A stretch of 64,000 nt of DNA from Maribacter sp. BPC-D8. GTDB lineage: Bacteria > Bacteroidota > Bacteroidia > Flavobacteriales > Flavobacteriaceae. Shown piece after piece: positions 63,556 through 64,000 of the stretch. The translations under genes and the position numbers were made by a program. The stretch covers positions 1,674,001-1,738,000 of the forward strand of contig NZ_CP128187.1 of the NCBI RefSeq assembly GCF_035207705.1. The letters run 5' to 3'. Below the pieces are notes generated by a model. That model saw nothing but the letters and a program-made list of their open reading frames with translations, had not been told where the DNA came from and did no database searches. The number at the start of each line of letters is the position of its first letter. Position 1 is the stretch's first letter.

Positions 63556-64000
63556 ATGACCAAACACGTTAACAAATGTTTCATATTCCCTGTTCTATTT
63601 TTAGCTTTGATTTTAAAATCAGGAATTTGCTATTCACAAAATTCTATCGATCTATCTAATGTTGACTTAATTGTCTACAATGAATACGATACTGATATGA
63701 GATTCTTTAGTGAGAAGAATAAAAATCAATTTATAGAGCTCTATCTAGAATTTGATAAAGACTGGGATACTAAATTTATTGCTGCTGATATTGAATACGA
63801 TGATATAGATGATACTGTAACATTAGAAGAAATTAATTTAGATAAAGGTGAAGATGAAATCCTTTTAAATGTAAATGAAATAAAGAAAACAAGCTTTGCT
63901 CAATTTTTAAAACAGGAACTAGAAATCAACGAAAGCTCATACTACAAGGAGGGCGAAGACACCAACAAATTAGTTTTAAAGTTTTTAACTAATGGTATTT
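63556..64000 (+). CDS. exported acidic protein, cut by the window end
   Basis: The ATG at 63556 gives a Sec signal (MTKHVNKCFIFPVLFLALILKSGICYSQ), then an acidic protein (DIEYDDIDDTVTLEEINLDKGEDE). At least 148 residues; open at the right edge. No family recognised. Confidence 0.7.
   Translation, partial: MTKHVNKCFIFPVLFLALILKSGICYSQNSIDLSNVDLIVYNEYDTDMRFFSEKNKNQFIELYLEFDKDWDTKFIAADIEYDDIDDTVTLEEINLDKGEDEILLNVNEIKKTSFAQFLKQELEINESSYYKEGEDTNKLVLKFLTNGI

Larger units (their letters stand above)
226..64000 (+). mobile_element. integron-like gene cassette array (continues beyond the window)
   Basis: Genes all point the same way and are separated by near-palindromic spacers ending in GTT. In about 20 units the 7-12 bases at the unit start (GTT...) are the reverse complement of those at the unit end (...AAC), and the pair differs for each unit. 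Verified pairs start/end at: 226/672, 853/7189, 7372/7953, 8136/8774, 26103/26725, 29083/29812, 29997/31883, 32067/32833, 33825/34323, 35838/36425, 43822/44368, 53200/53885. Looser pairs: 24533/25282 and 26844/27699 (both split by an intron), 28524/28966, 33015/33707, 35228/35657, 37477/38117, 38208/38898, 44482/44875, 56056/56659. This is cassette and attC logic. No IntI-type recombinase was seen here, so the name stays 'integron-like'. Between 9850 and 24500 the spacers are mostly missing. Confidence 0.75.

Overview
The window looks like chromosomal DNA of an AT-rich member of the Flavobacteriaceae (Bacteroidota). Coding genes are A/T rich with mostly TAA stops and A-rich leaders without clear Shine-Dalgarno sequences. 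Many products are SPII lipoproteins with short lipoboxes ending in SC, NC or AC, and the protein types (WG repeats, BspA repeats, YD and MORN-like repeats, SH3 proteins, TonB C-terminal domain) are common in that family. The genus cannot be told from the sequence. No housekeeping gene, tRNA or rRNA was seen.

Every credible gene lies on the + strand. Most of the window reads as one long array of small, usually single-gene cassettes. Between genes lie 100-240 bp near-palindromic spacers of a few families. I call them A (about 190 bp, with a 'gcggacttta' start and 'cgctaaatct' arm), B ('aatgtataaa' start, 'cgccaaattt' arm), C (about 130 bp, stem GTTGCGTGTTTGTA / TACAAACACGCAAC), D ('cgcgaaatct' arm) and E ('gctaggttct' start, 'gtgcttaaa' arm). 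Each spacer ends in GTT followed by A or G, and starts a little upstream of an AAC. The bases next to GTT differ from cassette to cassette, but they are the reverse complement of the bases next to AAC at the far end of the same cassette (for example GTTGCCATTA at 8136 and TAATGGCAAC ending at 8774). About twenty cassettes show this. It is the arrangement expected of integron gene cassettes (G|TT crossover, R'' at the cassette end, R' made by the next cassette), but the core only fits GTTR, not the full GTTRRRY. No integrase is in the window.

Layout: 1-225 holds a terminator and two palindromes and may be the head of the array. 226-9850 holds well-preserved cassettes, including a 6.3 kb one encoding a 2024-residue STAND-type NTPase with an N-terminal nuclease-like domain, probably an anti-phage protein. 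9850-24500 is an island where the spacers are mostly gone but small secreted, lipoprotein and membrane genes continue (transglutaminase-like, DoxX-like, WG-repeat, GNAT, ankyrin proteins). 24500-45000 is again a dense cassette run. It carries a PycTM-like membrane effector, a YwqG-like protein, an IS3-family element inserted just inside a cassette, and three minus-strand remnants of group II introns, two of which split the R'' core of a spacer at the same phosphate. 45000-64000 contains a BspA-repeat lipoprotein and about 20 small genes separated by increasingly worn spacers.

The genes do not form a pathway. What they share is size, orientation and destination: roughly half are predicted lipoproteins or exported proteins, many others are small membrane proteins, and a few resemble defence or immunity proteins. 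This is typical of a cassette reservoir.
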